From Anaerolineae bacterium (GTDB lineage Bacteria; Chloroflexota; Anaerolineae; Aggregatilineales; Ch27), in assembly GCA_013178165.1 (NCBI GenBank), contig JABLXG010000011.1, positions 53,735 through 117,734 on the forward strand: 64,000 nt of DNA. The letters are read 5' to 3'. Numbering within the stretch: the first letter of the stretch is position 1; the number at the start of each line of letters is the position of its first letter. Of the stretch, positions 20,045-30,428 are shown in pieces. The notes under the pieces were generated by a model that saw only the letters and a program-made list of their open reading frames with translations, was not told where the DNA came from and made no database searches. A program made the position numbers and the translations under genes.

Positions 20045-21922
20045 ATGACCACTACCCGTTCAGAGTACCCCTTTCAGCCTATCCCATTCACCCGGGTGAG
20101 CATTCAGGATTCCTTCTGGCTGCCCCGCATCGAGACCAACCGACAGGTGACGATCCCCTACGACTTCCAGAAGTGCGAGGAAACCGGGCGCATCGACAAC
20201 TTCGACAAAGCCGCCGGGAAGATGCCCGGCCCGCACACGGGGTGGCAGTTTAACGATTCCGATGTCTTCAAGGTCATCGAAGGGGCGGCCTACGCCCTAC
20301 AGGTGCAGCCCGACCCGGAACTGGAAGCCTACATCGACGGCATCATCGAGAAGATCGGCGCCGCCCAGGAGCCGGATGGCTACCTCTACACCGCCCGGAC
20401 GATCGACCCGGAGCATCCCCATGAAGCCGCCGGCCCGACCCGCTGGTCCAACCTGGTCATGAGCCATGAGCTGTACAACTTTGGCCACATGTTTGAAGGC
20501 GCAGTCGCCTACTACCAGGCCACCGGCAAGCGTGCCTTCCTGGATATCGCCCTGCGCACCGCCGACCTGCTCTGCCGGACGTTCGGACCGGACGGCCTGC
20601 ACGCTGTGCCGGGGCATCAGGAGGTCGAGCTGGGGCTGGTCAAGCTGTACCGCCTGACCGGGGAAGAAAAGTACCTGAAGCTGGCCAAGTTCTTCCTGGA
20701 TGAGCGCGGGCGCCCGCACGGACGGGAGTTGATGCAGGCCGTCGGTAACCCCGGCTATATGCAGGATCACCAGCCGGTAGTCGAGCAGCGCGAAGCAGTC
20801 GGCCACGCTGTGCGAGCAGTGTACATGTACTCCGCCATGGCCGACATTGCCGCCCTGACGGGTGACCAGGACTACCTGAATGCCATCAAGGCAATCTGGG
20901 AAAATGTTGTCACCAGAAAGATGGCCCTGACCGGCGGGCTGGGCGCTCGCCATACCGGCGAAGCCTTCGGCGACGATTACGAGTTGCCCAACCTGACCGC
21001 CTACAACGAGACCTGCGCCGCTATCGGCAGCATCTTCTGGAACCATCGGCTGTTCCTGCTGGAAGGCAAATCCGCCTACTACGACATCCTGGAACGGACG
21101 CTGTACAACGGTTTCCTCTCCGGCGTCTCGCTGGAAGGCAATACCTTCTTCTATGTCAACCCGCTGGAATGCGACACCAAGTTCCACTTTAACAGCGATC
21201 ACACCATCACCCGCCAGCCCTGGTTCTGGTGCTCCTGCTGCCCGACTAACGTGGTGCGTCTGATGCCCTCGCTGCCTGGCTACATCTATGCCGTGCGCGA
21301 TGACCGCCTGTACATCAACCTATACATCGGCAGCCAGACGGCAGTCGCGGTTGGCGGGACGGATGTGCAGCTCCGACTGGAGACCCGCTACCCCTGGGAC
21401 GGCGCCATCCGGCTGCAGGTCGATCCGGCCCGGCCCGCCCGCTTCACGCTCATGTTGCGCGTCCCCGGCTGGGTCAAGGGTCAGCCCGTCCCCGGCGATC
21501 TGTACCACTACCTGGACGCTACCCCCGGCGCGGTGACGCTGCGGGTTAACGGCGCGCCGCTGGCCGCCGGGGAAACCGATGGCTACCTGACCATCACCCG
21601 CGACTGGTCAGCCGGTGATGTCGTCGAAATCGACTTCCCGATGCCCATCCGGCGCGTGCTGGCTCACCCGGCCATCAGCGACACTGTCGGCAAAGTGGCG
21701 CTGGAGCGCGGCCCACTGGTCTACGCGGCGGAAGGCATCGACAACAATGGCCGCGCCCTCGATCTGATCCTGCCGGATGACCTGCCGTTGCACGCCGAAC
21801 ACCACCCGGAGCTGCTGCACGGCGTGACCGTGATCCGGGGGGACGGCTTCATGGCCATCCCCTACTATGCCTGGGGGCATCGCGGTGTGCATGAGATGGC
21901 CGTCTGGCTCAAACGCGGCTGA
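20045..21922 (+). CDS. Beta-L-arabinofuranosidase, GH127 (HypBA1-like, DUF1680)
   Basis: Zinc-dependent retaining enzyme that removes terminal beta-L-arabinofuranose, known from hydroxyproline-linked arabino-oligosaccharides and pectic side chains. It is 625 residues with an (alpha/alpha)6 barrel and C-terminal beta domains, and has no signal peptide. The expected Zn/catalytic cluster is present: Glu322 and Cys324 in NETCAAIGS, and Cys398-Cys399 in WCSCCPTNVVRLMPSL, equivalent to Glu338/Cys340/Cys417/Cys418 of HypBA1 where the last Cys is the nucleophile. N-terminal FWLPRIETNRQVTIPY and GWQFNDSDVFKVIEGAAY are family landmarks. Its specificity complements the alpha-linkage enzymes nearby. Confidence 0.92.
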   Translation: MTTTRSEYPFQPIPFTRVSIQDSFWLPRIETNRQVTIPYDFQKCEETGRIDNFDKAAGKMPGPHTGWQFNDSDVFKVIEGAAYALQVQPDPELEAYIDGIIEKIGAAQEPDGYLYTARTIDPEHPHEAAGPTRWSNLVMSHELYNFGHMFEGAVAYYQATGKRAFLDIALRTADLLCRTFGPDGLHAVPGHQEVELGLVKLYRLTGEEKYLKLAKFFLDERGRPHGRELMQAVGNPGYMQDHQPVVEQREAVGHAVRAVYMYSAMADIAALTGDQDYLNAIKAIWENVVTRKMALTGGLGARHTGEAFGDDYELPNLTAYNETCAAIGSIFWNHRLFLLEGKSAYYDILERTLYNGFLSGVSLEGNTFFYVNPLECDTKFHFNSDHTITRQPWFWCSCCPTNVVRLMPSLPGYIYAVRDDRLYINLYIGSQTAVAVGGTDVQLRLETRYPWDGAIRLQVDPARPARFTLMLRVPGWVKGQPVPGDLYHYLDATPGAVTLRVNGAPLAAGETDGYLTITRDWSAGDVVEIDFPMPIRRVLAHPAISDTVGKVALERGPLVYAAEGIDNNGRALDLILPDDLPLHAEHHPELLHGVTVIRGDGFMAIPYYAWGHRGVHEMAVWLKRG

Positions 21923-21976
21923 GAGTCGCCGATCTCTCGCTGATGCTGGCAAGTCTGAGTGGAAAGGGAATTCCGC

Positions 21977-23032
21977 ATGTCCATCCGTTACAGTCGCCGC
22001 CATTTTCTCCGCACCAGCCTGGCGCTTGGCGCAGGGCTGGGGCTGGGCTTGAGCGGTCTTCAGGCGCGTCGGGCGGGCGCAGCCAGCGCCCCGGAAGGAG
22101 GGCAGGCGATGACCCAGCTATCCGGCAGAATCTCGCCGGTACATGATCCGGCGATCATCAAGGCTGGCGACACATATTACCTGTTCTGCACGGCCACCGG
22201 CATTGAGGTGCGCAAGTCGACCGACCTGGTTGAATGGAAGATGGCCAGGCCGCCGGTCGTCTTTGGCAGCGTACCCGCCTGGGCTAGGGAGACGATCGGT
22301 GCCACCAACCTCTGGGCGCCGGATATCTCCTATTTCAACGACCGGTACCACCTGTACTACTCCGCCTCCACCTTCGGCAGCAACCGTTCCGCCATCGGCC
22401 TGGCGACAAACGTCACGCTCGACCGTGAGGCGGAGGGCTGGGGCTGGGTTGATCATGGCCCGGTGATTGAATCGTTCCGCACAGATAACTACAACTGCAT
22501 CGATCCCAACCTGATCATCGACGAAGACGGTGTACCCTGGCTGGCCTTCGGCAGCTTCTGGTCAGGCATCAAGATGCGTCGCCTGGATTACGAGACCGGC
22601 ATGCTCTCCAGCGAGGACGAGACGCTTTACAGCCTGGCTACGCGCCATGTCAGCTCCGGCTCGGTAGAAGCGCCGTTCATCATCCGCAAGGGCGACTACT
22701 ACTATCTATTCGTGTCCTTCGACTTCTGCTGCCGGGGGGTGGATAGCACCTACCGGGTGATGGTCGGACGCTCGGAGAAGGTCACTGGCCCCTATGTCGA
22801 CCGCGACGGCGTGGAGATGCTCGACGGCGGCGGCACGCAGGTCACCTTCCCCACCGAGCGCTGGCGCGGCCCCGGCCATAACTGCATCCTGCAGGACGAG
22901 GATCGCGACTACATCGTCTACCACGCCTACGACGCCCAGAATAACGGCACGCCTACCCTGCGCATCGACCCGCTGACATGGGATGACGACGGCTGGCCAT
23001 TCATCGCGCCGCAGGAAGAGACAGAGGCTTAA
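21977..23032 (+). CDS. GH43 arabinanase/arabinofuranosidase with Tat signal
   Basis: Inverting five-bladed beta-propeller hydrolase, probably endo-alpha-1,5-L-arabinanase, 351 residues from the ATG at 21977 (AAAGGG upstream; an upstream GTG is less likely). The N-terminus YSRRHFLRTSLALGAGLGLG is a twin-arginine signal, so it folds before export. The catalytic triad is visible as Asp57 (VHDPAII), Asp176 (NCIDPNLI) and Glu231 (SVEAPFII). GATNLWAPDISYF is also typical of arabinanases. It follows GH127 by 54 bp and probably shares its transcript; a terminator follows. Confidence 0.9.
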   Translation: MSIRYSRRHFLRTSLALGAGLGLGLSGLQARRAGAASAPEGGQAMTQLSGRISPVHDPAIIKAGDTYYLFCTATGIEVRKSTDLVEWKMARPPVVFGSVPAWARETIGATNLWAPDISYFNDRYHLYYSASTFGSNRSAIGLATNVTLDREAEGWGWVDHGPVIESFRTDNYNCIDPNLIIDEDGVPWLAFGSFWSGIKMRRLDYETGMLSSEDETLYSLATRHVSSGSVEAPFIIRKGDYYYLFVSFDFCCRGVDSTYRVMVGRSEKVTGPYVDRDGVEMLDGGGTQVTFPTERWRGPGHNCILQDEDRDYIVYHAYDAQNNGTPTLRIDPLTWDDDGWPFIAPQEETEA

Positions 23033-23075
23033 GCCTGCTTGCCGGGGCATCACCCGTCAGGCGATCCCGGAATCG

Positions 23076-23110
23076 AACGCAGCGCCGGAGAGCTTTCGGC
23101 GCTGCGTTTT
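23076..23110 (+). terminator. Intrinsic terminator after GH43
   Basis: Arms AACGCAGCGCCG (23076-23087) and CGGCGCTGCGTT (23097-23108), a 12-bp perfect stem with a 9-nt loop, then TTTT. It lies between convergent GH43 genes and serves the plus-strand one. Confidence 0.85.
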
Positions 23111-23151
23111 GTCTGGCGGCAGGACTCACCGGCGCGCTACAGGGCAGGCTG

Positions 23152-24651
23152 CTAGCGCTCCTGATAAAAGGTAGCATCCTGCAGGGCGCCGGCGGGGCTG
23201 GAATCTGCAGGCCGAAACAGGGCCACCACGCCGAACGTCTTGCCCAGATAGTAACCGGGGCGGCTATACGCCTCCAGCGAGATCAGGTTCTCGTCCGCCA
23301 GGCCGGGCCGGATCCACCAGGTTGCGTCAGCTTCATAGGTTTCTGAGCCGTCATCAGGCAGGACGAAAACGGCGTTGTTCTGGTGGCGCAGGAAAAAGCC
23401 TGGGAAGTTACGCGACTCGATAGATACTGCCTCCGGATCGGCCAGCCCGGGGCGGATGAGAAACTCCGAATCGGCTCGTGGAGAGACGCTGTAGTCGAAC
23501 CGCGCGATAAAGCCCGAATGGCGCAGATAGCCCTCCGAATAGCTGGAGGGGCGGAAGCGCACAACATCCAGCGCAGGCAATTCTGGCAGCGGGTCAACGC
23601 CTGTGTCCCCGGAGGGTGCGGCGATCGGCTCGCCAACAGCAACCGGGATGCCAAAGTCCGGTGTGCCGTCCGCGTTCCAGGCGATCCGCTGCACGCGGGT
23701 CGTACGTCGGCCATCGCAGGCCCCCTCCGGGAAGTCCACCGCATGGTAGACGATCCAGTCTTCGGTGCCATCCGGCGACCTGAAGAAGCCGTTATGCCCA
23801 GGGCCAAAGACACCGTTCTCATCCGAGCGCTGGAAGACCGGCTCAGGATTCTTCTCCCATGAGGCAGGGTCCAGCGGATCACCGCCCCGGTAGGTCAGCA
23901 TCCCCAGCTTATAGTCGCCGGTGGCGCAGGAACTGGCGGAGAAGATGATGAACGTCTGCCCGTCATGCTGGAGCGCTACCGGCCCCTCGTTGACCATCCC
24001 GCCGGAGGTCTCCCAGCGGTACGTGGGTTCGGAGATCAGCACTCCTGGCGCGCTGAGCGTCCAGGGGTTGCTCAGGGGGGCGATGTACACCGACTGGCGG
24101 GGGCCAAAGGCCGAATAGAGCAGGTATAGCTGCCCATTCAGCTGCAGGATGCTGCTGTCGATCATCCAGCGGTCGCCGGTCGGCTCCATGAGCTGGCCCT
24201 TGTAGGTATACGGCCCCAGCGGATCGGTTCCGGCGCTTTCCAGCACGTGGATACGCTGGTGATCGTAGTTGCCAAAGGGCTGCCCGGCAGTGTAGTAAAA
24301 GTACCAGCGCTTGCCGTTGGGGCCGTCCAGCAGGTGAAATTCCGGCGCCCAGAAGTTACAGCAACGCGATGGCTCTGTCTCAAAGTAGATCAGCTGCGGC
24401 TCAGCGGTCTTCAGCCCGGCCAGGGTGGGCGACTTGAGCATGTACCAGGCCGAGGCCCAGGTGGTCGCGGCCATGTAATAGTTGCCCTCGTAGTAGGTCA
24501 GCCAGGGATCGGCCCCGCCATAAGGGTTCAGCGGGTTGCGGAGTGTTCCCTGCTCGCCCGACTGGCCGGAGGCCATACCGACGGTCGCGGCCAGCAGGGC
24601 TACCACCAGGCTAATCTGCAGCAAGCGGGGCAAACGAAACAATCTGCTCAT
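23152..24651 (-). CDS. Secreted GH43 arabinofuranosidase with C-terminal CBM42 (AbfB) domain
   Basis: Extracellular hydrolase of 499 residues from the ATG at 24651, with AGGAGG upstream. A signal peptide (residues 1-29) precedes a GH43 propeller with Asp48 (YGGADPWLTYYEG), Asp165 (RWMIDSSIL) and Glu222 (VNEGPVAL) as the likely triad. From about residue 365 a beta-trefoil arabinose-binding domain repeats the pattern IRPGLAD...VSIESRNFPGFFLRH and IRPGLAD...ISLEAYSRPGYYLG, as in AbfB/CBM42. It would attack arabinofuranose-rich polymer while anchored to side chains. It lies 98 bp after the GH51 gene, probably in the same operon. Confidence 0.9.
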   Translation of the reverse strand: MSRLFRLPRLLQISLVVALLAATVGMASGQSGEQGTLRNPLNPYGGADPWLTYYEGNYYMAATTWASAWYMLKSPTLAGLKTAEPQLIYFETEPSRCCNFWAPEFHLLDGPNGKRWYFYYTAGQPFGNYDHQRIHVLESAGTDPLGPYTYKGQLMEPTGDRWMIDSSILQLNGQLYLLYSAFGPRQSVYIAPLSNPWTLSAPGVLISEPTYRWETSGGMVNEGPVALQHDGQTFIIFSASSCATGDYKLGMLTYRGGDPLDPASWEKNPEPVFQRSDENGVFGPGHNGFFRSPDGTEDWIVYHAVDFPEGACDGRRTTRVQRIAWNADGTPDFGIPVAVGEPIAAPSGDTGVDPLPELPALDVVRFRPSSYSEGYLRHSGFIARFDYSVSPRADSEFLIRPGLADPEAVSIESRNFPGFFLRHQNNAVFVLPDDGSETYEADATWWIRPGLADENLISLEAYSRPGYYLGKTFGVVALFRPADSSPAGALQDATFYQER

Positions 24652-24662
24652 CTTTCCTCCTG

Positions 24663-24676
24663 TGAATGCGCTTTCA
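24663..24676. promoter_or_regulatory. Imperfect CG-centred palindrome before secreted GH43
   Basis: TGAATGCGCTTTCA is symmetric at 12 of 14 positions with a central CG, and shares TGAA..CG..TTCA with the palindrome at 30102-30115. It sits just upstream of the ribosome-binding site of the minus-strand GH43. No clear promoter accompanies it, so a regulatory role is tentative. Confidence 0.25.
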
Positions 24677-24749
24677 GTCAGCACGGGCAAAAATACGCGG
24701 GGGATGGGCTGCCCCACCCCCCGCCCGCCGGATCGCATCGCGCCTGCGC

Positions 24750-26258
<1,509 letters not shown>

Positions 26259-26491
26259 CAGAATTCACCTCGTTTGTTAAGCGCACGCCCCGGCCCTTTG
26301 CGGTTCCCCGGTCAGGCCTGCCCGGTCGCAGGCAGGTCCGGCCCCAGCCGAAATTGCCCGCCACCATGCAGCTTCCAACCCTCCCAACCGGTTGTGCTTC
26401 CAGCCCGTGGGAATTGGCCAAGGCTTTAACTGTCCGAAGGCACCGTCCTGCGTGATCAGGCCCGCCGCCAGGTAGGGCACGGGCCAGCCGT

Positions 26492-27346
26492 TTACCGTCC
26501 CCCCATCCCCGTCAACGTGACGCCCTGAATGATCCGGCGCTGGAAGATTGAGTAGACGATCAGCACCGGCAGCGTCGAGAGAACCGCGCCAGCCAGGATC
26601 ATCGGGCGATATTGACCGGCATACGACGACTGGATGATCGACAGGCCTACCGGCAGGGTACGCGTCTGCAGGCTGCTGGTGACGATGATGGGCCAGAACA
26701 GGTCATTGAAATGGCCAAGGAAAACGAAGATGCCCAGCGCCGTCAGCGCATTGGTGGATAGCGGCAGGATTACGTGCCAGAAGCGCCCAAAGTACCCGGC
26801 GCCATCCAGCACCGCCGCTTCTTCCAGTTCCCTGGGCACCTGCATAAAGAACTGGCGGAGCAGGAAGACGCCAAAGACATTGGCCGCGCCGGGGAAGATA
26901 AGCGCGTTGAAGGTGTCAAGCCACTTCAGGTCGCGCATCAACAGGTAGTTGGGGATCAGCGTCACCTGCCCCGGGATCATGATGGTCGCCAGCAGGAAGG
27001 CAAACAGGGGCTTGTTGCCGGGGAAATTGAGCCTGGCGAAGGCGTAAGCCGCCGGCGAGCAGATGACCAGCACAGCGATCGTGTACCCCGTCGCCGCCAC
27101 GACACTGTTGCGCAACCACAGGTCCAGGCGGACATCCTGCTGGGTTAGCACCAGGCGGTAGCTTTCGATCGTTGGTTCAACCGGGATGACTCTGGGGGGC
27201 CAGCGATTGACTTCCTGATTGGTCATGAACGATTGCGAAACCGCAATGACCAATGGGAAGAGCACAAACGCCGACATCACAAACAGAAAGACATACACGC
27301 CAAAATAGCGGAAGAACGTCGAATGTCTGAGTTGCACGATGCTCAT
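26492..27346 (-). CDS. CUT1 sugar ABC transporter permease (MalG-type)
   Basis: Membrane permease, 284 residues, six helices. The cytosolic coupling motif EEAAVLDGAGYFGRFWHVILPLS (EAA motif, with G at the usual site) and the N-terminal FVMSAFVLFPLVIAVSQSFM fit the MalG/LacG/AraQ family. It starts at 27346, 12 bp after the partner permease gene. The operon order is binding protein, MalF-type, MalG-type, GH51, GH43; the ATPase is not encoded here, so a shared MsmX/MsiK-like ATPase encoded elsewhere must energise it. This matches the AraNPQ-type arabino-oligosaccharide systems. Confidence 0.9.
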   Translation of the reverse strand: MSIVQLRHSTFFRYFGVYVFLFVMSAFVLFPLVIAVSQSFMTNQEVNRWPPRVIPVEPTIESYRLVLTQQDVRLDLWLRNSVVAATGYTIAVLVICSPAAYAFARLNFPGNKPLFAFLLATIMIPGQVTLIPNYLLMRDLKWLDTFNALIFPGAANVFGVFLLRQFFMQVPRELEEAAVLDGAGYFGRFWHVILPLSTNALTALGIFVFLGHFNDLFWPIIVTSSLQTRTLPVGLSIIQSSYAGQYRPMILAGAVLSTLPVLIVYSIFQRRIIQGVTLTGMGGR

Positions 27347-27358
27347 GCCCCGCCCCCT

Positions 27359-28288
27359 TTAGTACTCCACAGGCCGGCTGATGATCTTGAACTGGAACGT
27401 GGTGATGATAGCCATGATGATCGCGATCACTACGGCTACCGCGGCGCCATATCCCATCCGGAAAGCAACCCAGGCCTGCTGGTACAGATAGATAATCACG
27501 GTCCAGGAGGATCTCCCTGGCCCACCACCACCGGTGATGATGTACGGCTGCCCAAAAACCTGGAAATGACCGATCACCCCGGTCACTGTCACAAACAGAA
27601 TCGTCGGGCGCAGCAGTGGAAGCGTGATGTAGCGGAACGATTGCCAGCCACTTGCGCCATCAATTCTGGCCGCCTCATACAGGTGCTCCGGTATCCCCTG
27701 GATGCCGGCGATGTAAATCAGCATCGGGAAACCGAAGGTCCACCAGATCGTCGTAAAGCTGAGGACAGGCAGCACCAGATTGGGTTCCCCCAGCCAGTTG
27801 ATCGGACGGATACCCAGGAAACTGAGCAGGTAGTTGATCACGCCGAACTGGCCGCTCCACAGCCAGTTCCAGATCAAACCCACAGCACCAACCGACATCA
27901 GCTGAGGGATATACAGCAGCACGCGGAAGAACCCCCGGCCATGGATGGGCCGGGTCACCGCCAGCGCCGCCGCCAGCCCGACCAACGATGTTCCGACCAC
28001 GGTCATGGCAGTGAAATAGAGCGTATGGACGACCGAATCCCACCAGATCGGATCATCGAACAATTCAAGGTAGTTCTGAATGCCAATGTAGGGCCGGGTG
28101 GGGCGCAGGAGCCGCCAGTCATAGAAACTCATTTCAACAGAAGCAATCGTGGCGCGGACGAAGAAGATGGCGAAGAAGATCAAGAACGGCGCCAGGAAGG
28201 TATACGCAGCGATGGCTTCACGGGTCTTCAGGCTGACAGGCAAAGTAAATTGCCTGGACCCGGTAAGCCGCTCCATGATGGCAGACAT
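27359..28288 (-). CDS. CUT1 sugar ABC transporter permease (MalF-type)
   Basis: Membrane permease, 309 residues from the ATG at 28288. Helices include AYTFLAPFLIFFAIFFVRATIAS at the N-terminus, and the EAA loop reads YEAARIDGASGWQSFRYITLPLLRPTIL. It pairs with the downstream MalG-type protein to form the channel. Start choice: a longer open frame extends 51 codons upstream but lacks a ribosome site, and that stretch contains the hairpin at 28415-28441. Confidence 0.88.
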   Translation of the reverse strand: MSAIMERLTGSRQFTLPVSLKTREAIAAYTFLAPFLIFFAIFFVRATIASVEMSFYDWRLLRPTRPYIGIQNYLELFDDPIWWDSVVHTLYFTAMTVVGTSLVGLAAALAVTRPIHGRGFFRVLLYIPQLMSVGAVGLIWNWLWSGQFGVINYLLSFLGIRPINWLGEPNLVLPVLSFTTIWWTFGFPMLIYIAGIQGIPEHLYEAARIDGASGWQSFRYITLPLLRPTILFVTVTGVIGHFQVFGQPYIITGGGGPGRSSWTVIIYLYQQAWVAFRMGYGAAVAVVIAIIMAIITTFQFKIISRPVEY

Positions 28289-28414
28289 GGGCTTACCTGT
28301 CCTCCACTCACATGCCTCGAAAAGTTCGTTTGCTCTATCTCCTGGAGAACAGGAAGACAGAGAGCAGTGCGGATTTTCAAGAACACCTACTCGCAGAACT
28401 GGCTCACGAGTAGC

Positions 28415-28441
28415 GTGGGGCGGATCAGTGATCCGCCCCAC
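28415..28441 (-). other. Hairpin between binding-protein and permease genes
   Basis: GTGGGGCGGAT (28415-28425) and ATCCGCCCCAC (28431-28441) form an 11-bp perfect stem. It lies 24 bp after the minus-strand stop of the binding-protein gene and before the permeases. With no U-run, it probably protects the upstream message from decay so that binding protein exceeds permease, as in maltose-type operons. Confidence 0.55.
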
Positions 28442-28464
28442 CTGATTTGACCTGAATTACGACG

Positions 28465-29811
28465 TTAGCCAGCGCGATCCAGCGCTTCCTGCATCAGCGC
28501 CGCGGCATCGTTCAGAGCCTGATCGAGCGGCTTGATGTCGTTGAGCGCTTCCTGCAGGCCGGCGTCAAGCAGGCTGAGCAGTTCCTGGGTCACCGTCGTA
28601 CGCGGGTCCTGAATACCGTATTCGGAGAAGGTCTTGCCCAGCAGGATGTTGGACGGATAGTTCTCCGGATCGAGGGCTGCCTGGGCCGACAGGCGAGCGG
28701 GCACCTGGCCGGAAGCCGCCCAGTCCACCTGATGCTCGCTGACCCAGCGGATCATGCGCAGCACGGCGTCAAGCTTGACAGGATCTTCCAGACCGGCGGG
28801 GACCATGAAGGTGTGGATACCGAACCAGGTCGCCTTGTTGGGGCCCCACTGCCAGTTGGGCCAGGCCATGCTGTTGATGTCGGTCTGCAGCAGGGACTGA
28901 TTGCGGTACCAGGTACCGGTGGGCAGCACGGCCACCGTGCCAGCGCCGAAGCCCTGCCAGGTGTCGAAGCCAGCCGGAGGCGGCGAGACATGATACTTGT
29001 AGACCAGGTCGTAGGTCTGTTGCAGCGCCTTCATACCGGCTTCAGAGTTGACGGTGATGGTCTTGCCATCTTCGCTGAGGAACGACCCACCATGCTGGTA
29101 GAGCGCGGCCAGGAAGTTCACATTGGGCCATTCGCCCACCGTGTAACCCCACTGCACCACGTTCTCGGGGTCGAAATCGGGCGACAGGGCGTTGTTGCCG
29201 TTGGCATCCAGCGTGAGCTTCTGGAACAGTTCCACCCAGCCTTCATAGGTGGTCGGCGCCTGGGTGTAGTCGGTCGAGATGCCAGCAGCCTCGAACATGT
29301 CGATGTTGATCCACAGGCCACGGCCATGGTTGTCCAGCGGGATGCCATAGATCTTGCCGTCCCACATCAGACCGGACATCGTGGTCGCTGAGAGATCATC
29401 ATCGGGGAGCCAGCCGCCGCCGGAGGTGTACTGATCACCCAGGTCACGGAGCACACCATAGCTGGCGTACTGCGGAATCTCCGACGCATGCAGCAGGAAG
29501 ACTTCCGGATACGTGCCGGCCACAAACGCCGTCTGGAGCTTCTGATAGAGCGTGTTCCAGGCGATCATTTCAACCGTGACGGAGATGTCCGGGTTCTCTT
29601 CGGCGAACTTGCCCAGCATTTCGATCAGGGTCACGCCATCGGAACCGGTCAGACCGTTCCAGAAGCTAATGTGCGTAGCACCGGTACCAACCGTTGGCGG
29701 CGTGGCCGTCGGCTGTTCCTGGGCCTGCACAGTGCCCATCGACATGGACACCATGAGCATGACGGTGACAAGCACCACAGTTCCTGCGATCAAACCAAAG
29801 CGCTTCAACAT
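28465..29811 (-). CDS. CUT1 extracellular sugar-binding protein
   Basis: Family 1 solute-binding protein, 448 residues from the ATG at 29811 (AAGGAG six bases upstream). The signal peptide (MLKRFGLIAGTVVLVTVMLMVS, cut near VQAQ) has no lipobox cysteine and is followed by a short Thr/Pro linker. The mature protein begins ITFWNG-like (HISFWNGLTGSDGVTLIEML) and contains YPEVFLLHASEIPQYA, GIPLDNHGRGLWINIDMFEAAGI and FGAGTVAVLPTGTWY. First gene of the leftward oligosaccharide operon, with a good promoter and palindrome upstream. The ligand is probably an arabino-oligosaccharide, inferred from the GH51/GH43 genes downstream. Confidence 0.88.
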   Translation of the reverse strand: MLKRFGLIAGTVVLVTVMLMVSMSMGTVQAQEQPTATPPTVGTGATHISFWNGLTGSDGVTLIEMLGKFAEENPDISVTVEMIAWNTLYQKLQTAFVAGTYPEVFLLHASEIPQYASYGVLRDLGDQYTSGGGWLPDDDLSATTMSGLMWDGKIYGIPLDNHGRGLWINIDMFEAAGISTDYTQAPTTYEGWVELFQKLTLDANGNNALSPDFDPENVVQWGYTVGEWPNVNFLAALYQHGGSFLSEDGKTITVNSEAGMKALQQTYDLVYKYHVSPPPAGFDTWQGFGAGTVAVLPTGTWYRNQSLLQTDINSMAWPNWQWGPNKATWFGIHTFMVPAGLEDPVKLDAVLRMIRWVSEHQVDWAASGQVPARLSAQAALDPENYPSNILLGKTFSEYGIQDPRTTVTQELLSLLDAGLQEALNDIKPLDQALNDAAALMQEALDRAG

Positions 29812-30101
29812 CTTCTGCTCCTTGTGAAGAACACCGTCCAGATGGTTCAACGTACGAGCTTGCTCACGCAATCGACACGAAGCCATTCCATACCGAAATG
29901 ACTCCTGGCTGCTCCACCTCCTTTCCGGCTTCCCGCCGGCGCACGCGCTCAGAGACAGGCATACCAAGCAGAGGCGCTCATCAGACAGGCCGATTCAAAA
30001 ACCGGCCTGCTGGGGCGTTCAAGGGGAATATCGGCTACCGCTCACCACCAGGCGCCGGTTTGTAAAAAATCAACAAGTCACAGCAAGAAAATTCGAATGC
30101 A

Positions 30102-30115
30102 TGAATTCGAATTCA
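30102..30115. promoter_or_regulatory. Perfect LacI-type operator at the CUT1 operon start
   Basis: TGAATTCGAATTCA is a perfect 14-bp palindrome with central CG, beginning 7 bp downstream of the minus-strand -10, the same position as the ara operators. A partial second copy, ATTCGAAT, lies at 30091-30098. The likely binder is the LacI-family protein encoded 314 bp away. Confidence 0.62.
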
Positions 30116-30122
30116 CGTCTAG

Positions 30123-30151
30123 ATCAAATCACAGAATTACCAGCCTGTCAA
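30123..30151 (-). promoter_or_regulatory. CUT1 operon promoter
   Basis: Consensus -35 TTGACA (30151-30146), a 17-bp spacer and -10 TTTGAT (30128-30123) on the minus strand, followed immediately by the palindrome. It drives the binding protein, both permeases and probably GH51 and GH43. Confidence 0.65.
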
Positions 30152-30296
30152 GCAACTCAGGCAAGTTGAGCCGGGAACAAAGGCAATTGTCGATCCATGC
30201 ATTTGTGCATTTCATACAGATGACTATAAATCGTTCAATGCTAGTACCTCCAATAACCGGCTCAGGTTAGCAAAACTTGGGGGCTTTTGCGAAATC

Positions 30297-30310
30297 GTAT
30301 ACCGTTATAC
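30297..30310. promoter_or_regulatory. Imperfect palindrome near the LacI-regulator promoter
   Basis: GTATACCGTTATAC is symmetric at 12 of 14 positions around CG. It overlaps a possible -10 TACAAT (30308-30313) for the regulator gene. It could be a self-regulation site, though its sequence differs from the palindrome at 30102-30115. Confidence 0.35.
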
Positions 30311-30428
30311 AATTCAGTATGAAAGAGGTTGTGTTGCGTTGATGTCAGCAGGGTCAGCGTTCTTTGCCTGTCCTGCCGATTCCGGTCTCAAGCGCACTTG
30401 ATCAGCTGTGCCAGGTGGAAAGAAGACC

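Larger units (their letters stand above)
29812..30428. other. Divergent regulatory region, CUT1 operon / LacI regulator
   Basis: 617 bp without a gene, AT-rich compared with its surroundings. It holds the minus-strand promoter at 30123-30151, the palindrome at 30102-30115 with an adjacent ATTCGAAT copy at 30091-30098, and a second palindrome at 30297-30310 near the regulator. The leader of the binding-protein gene is about 300 nt long. Confidence 0.6.
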
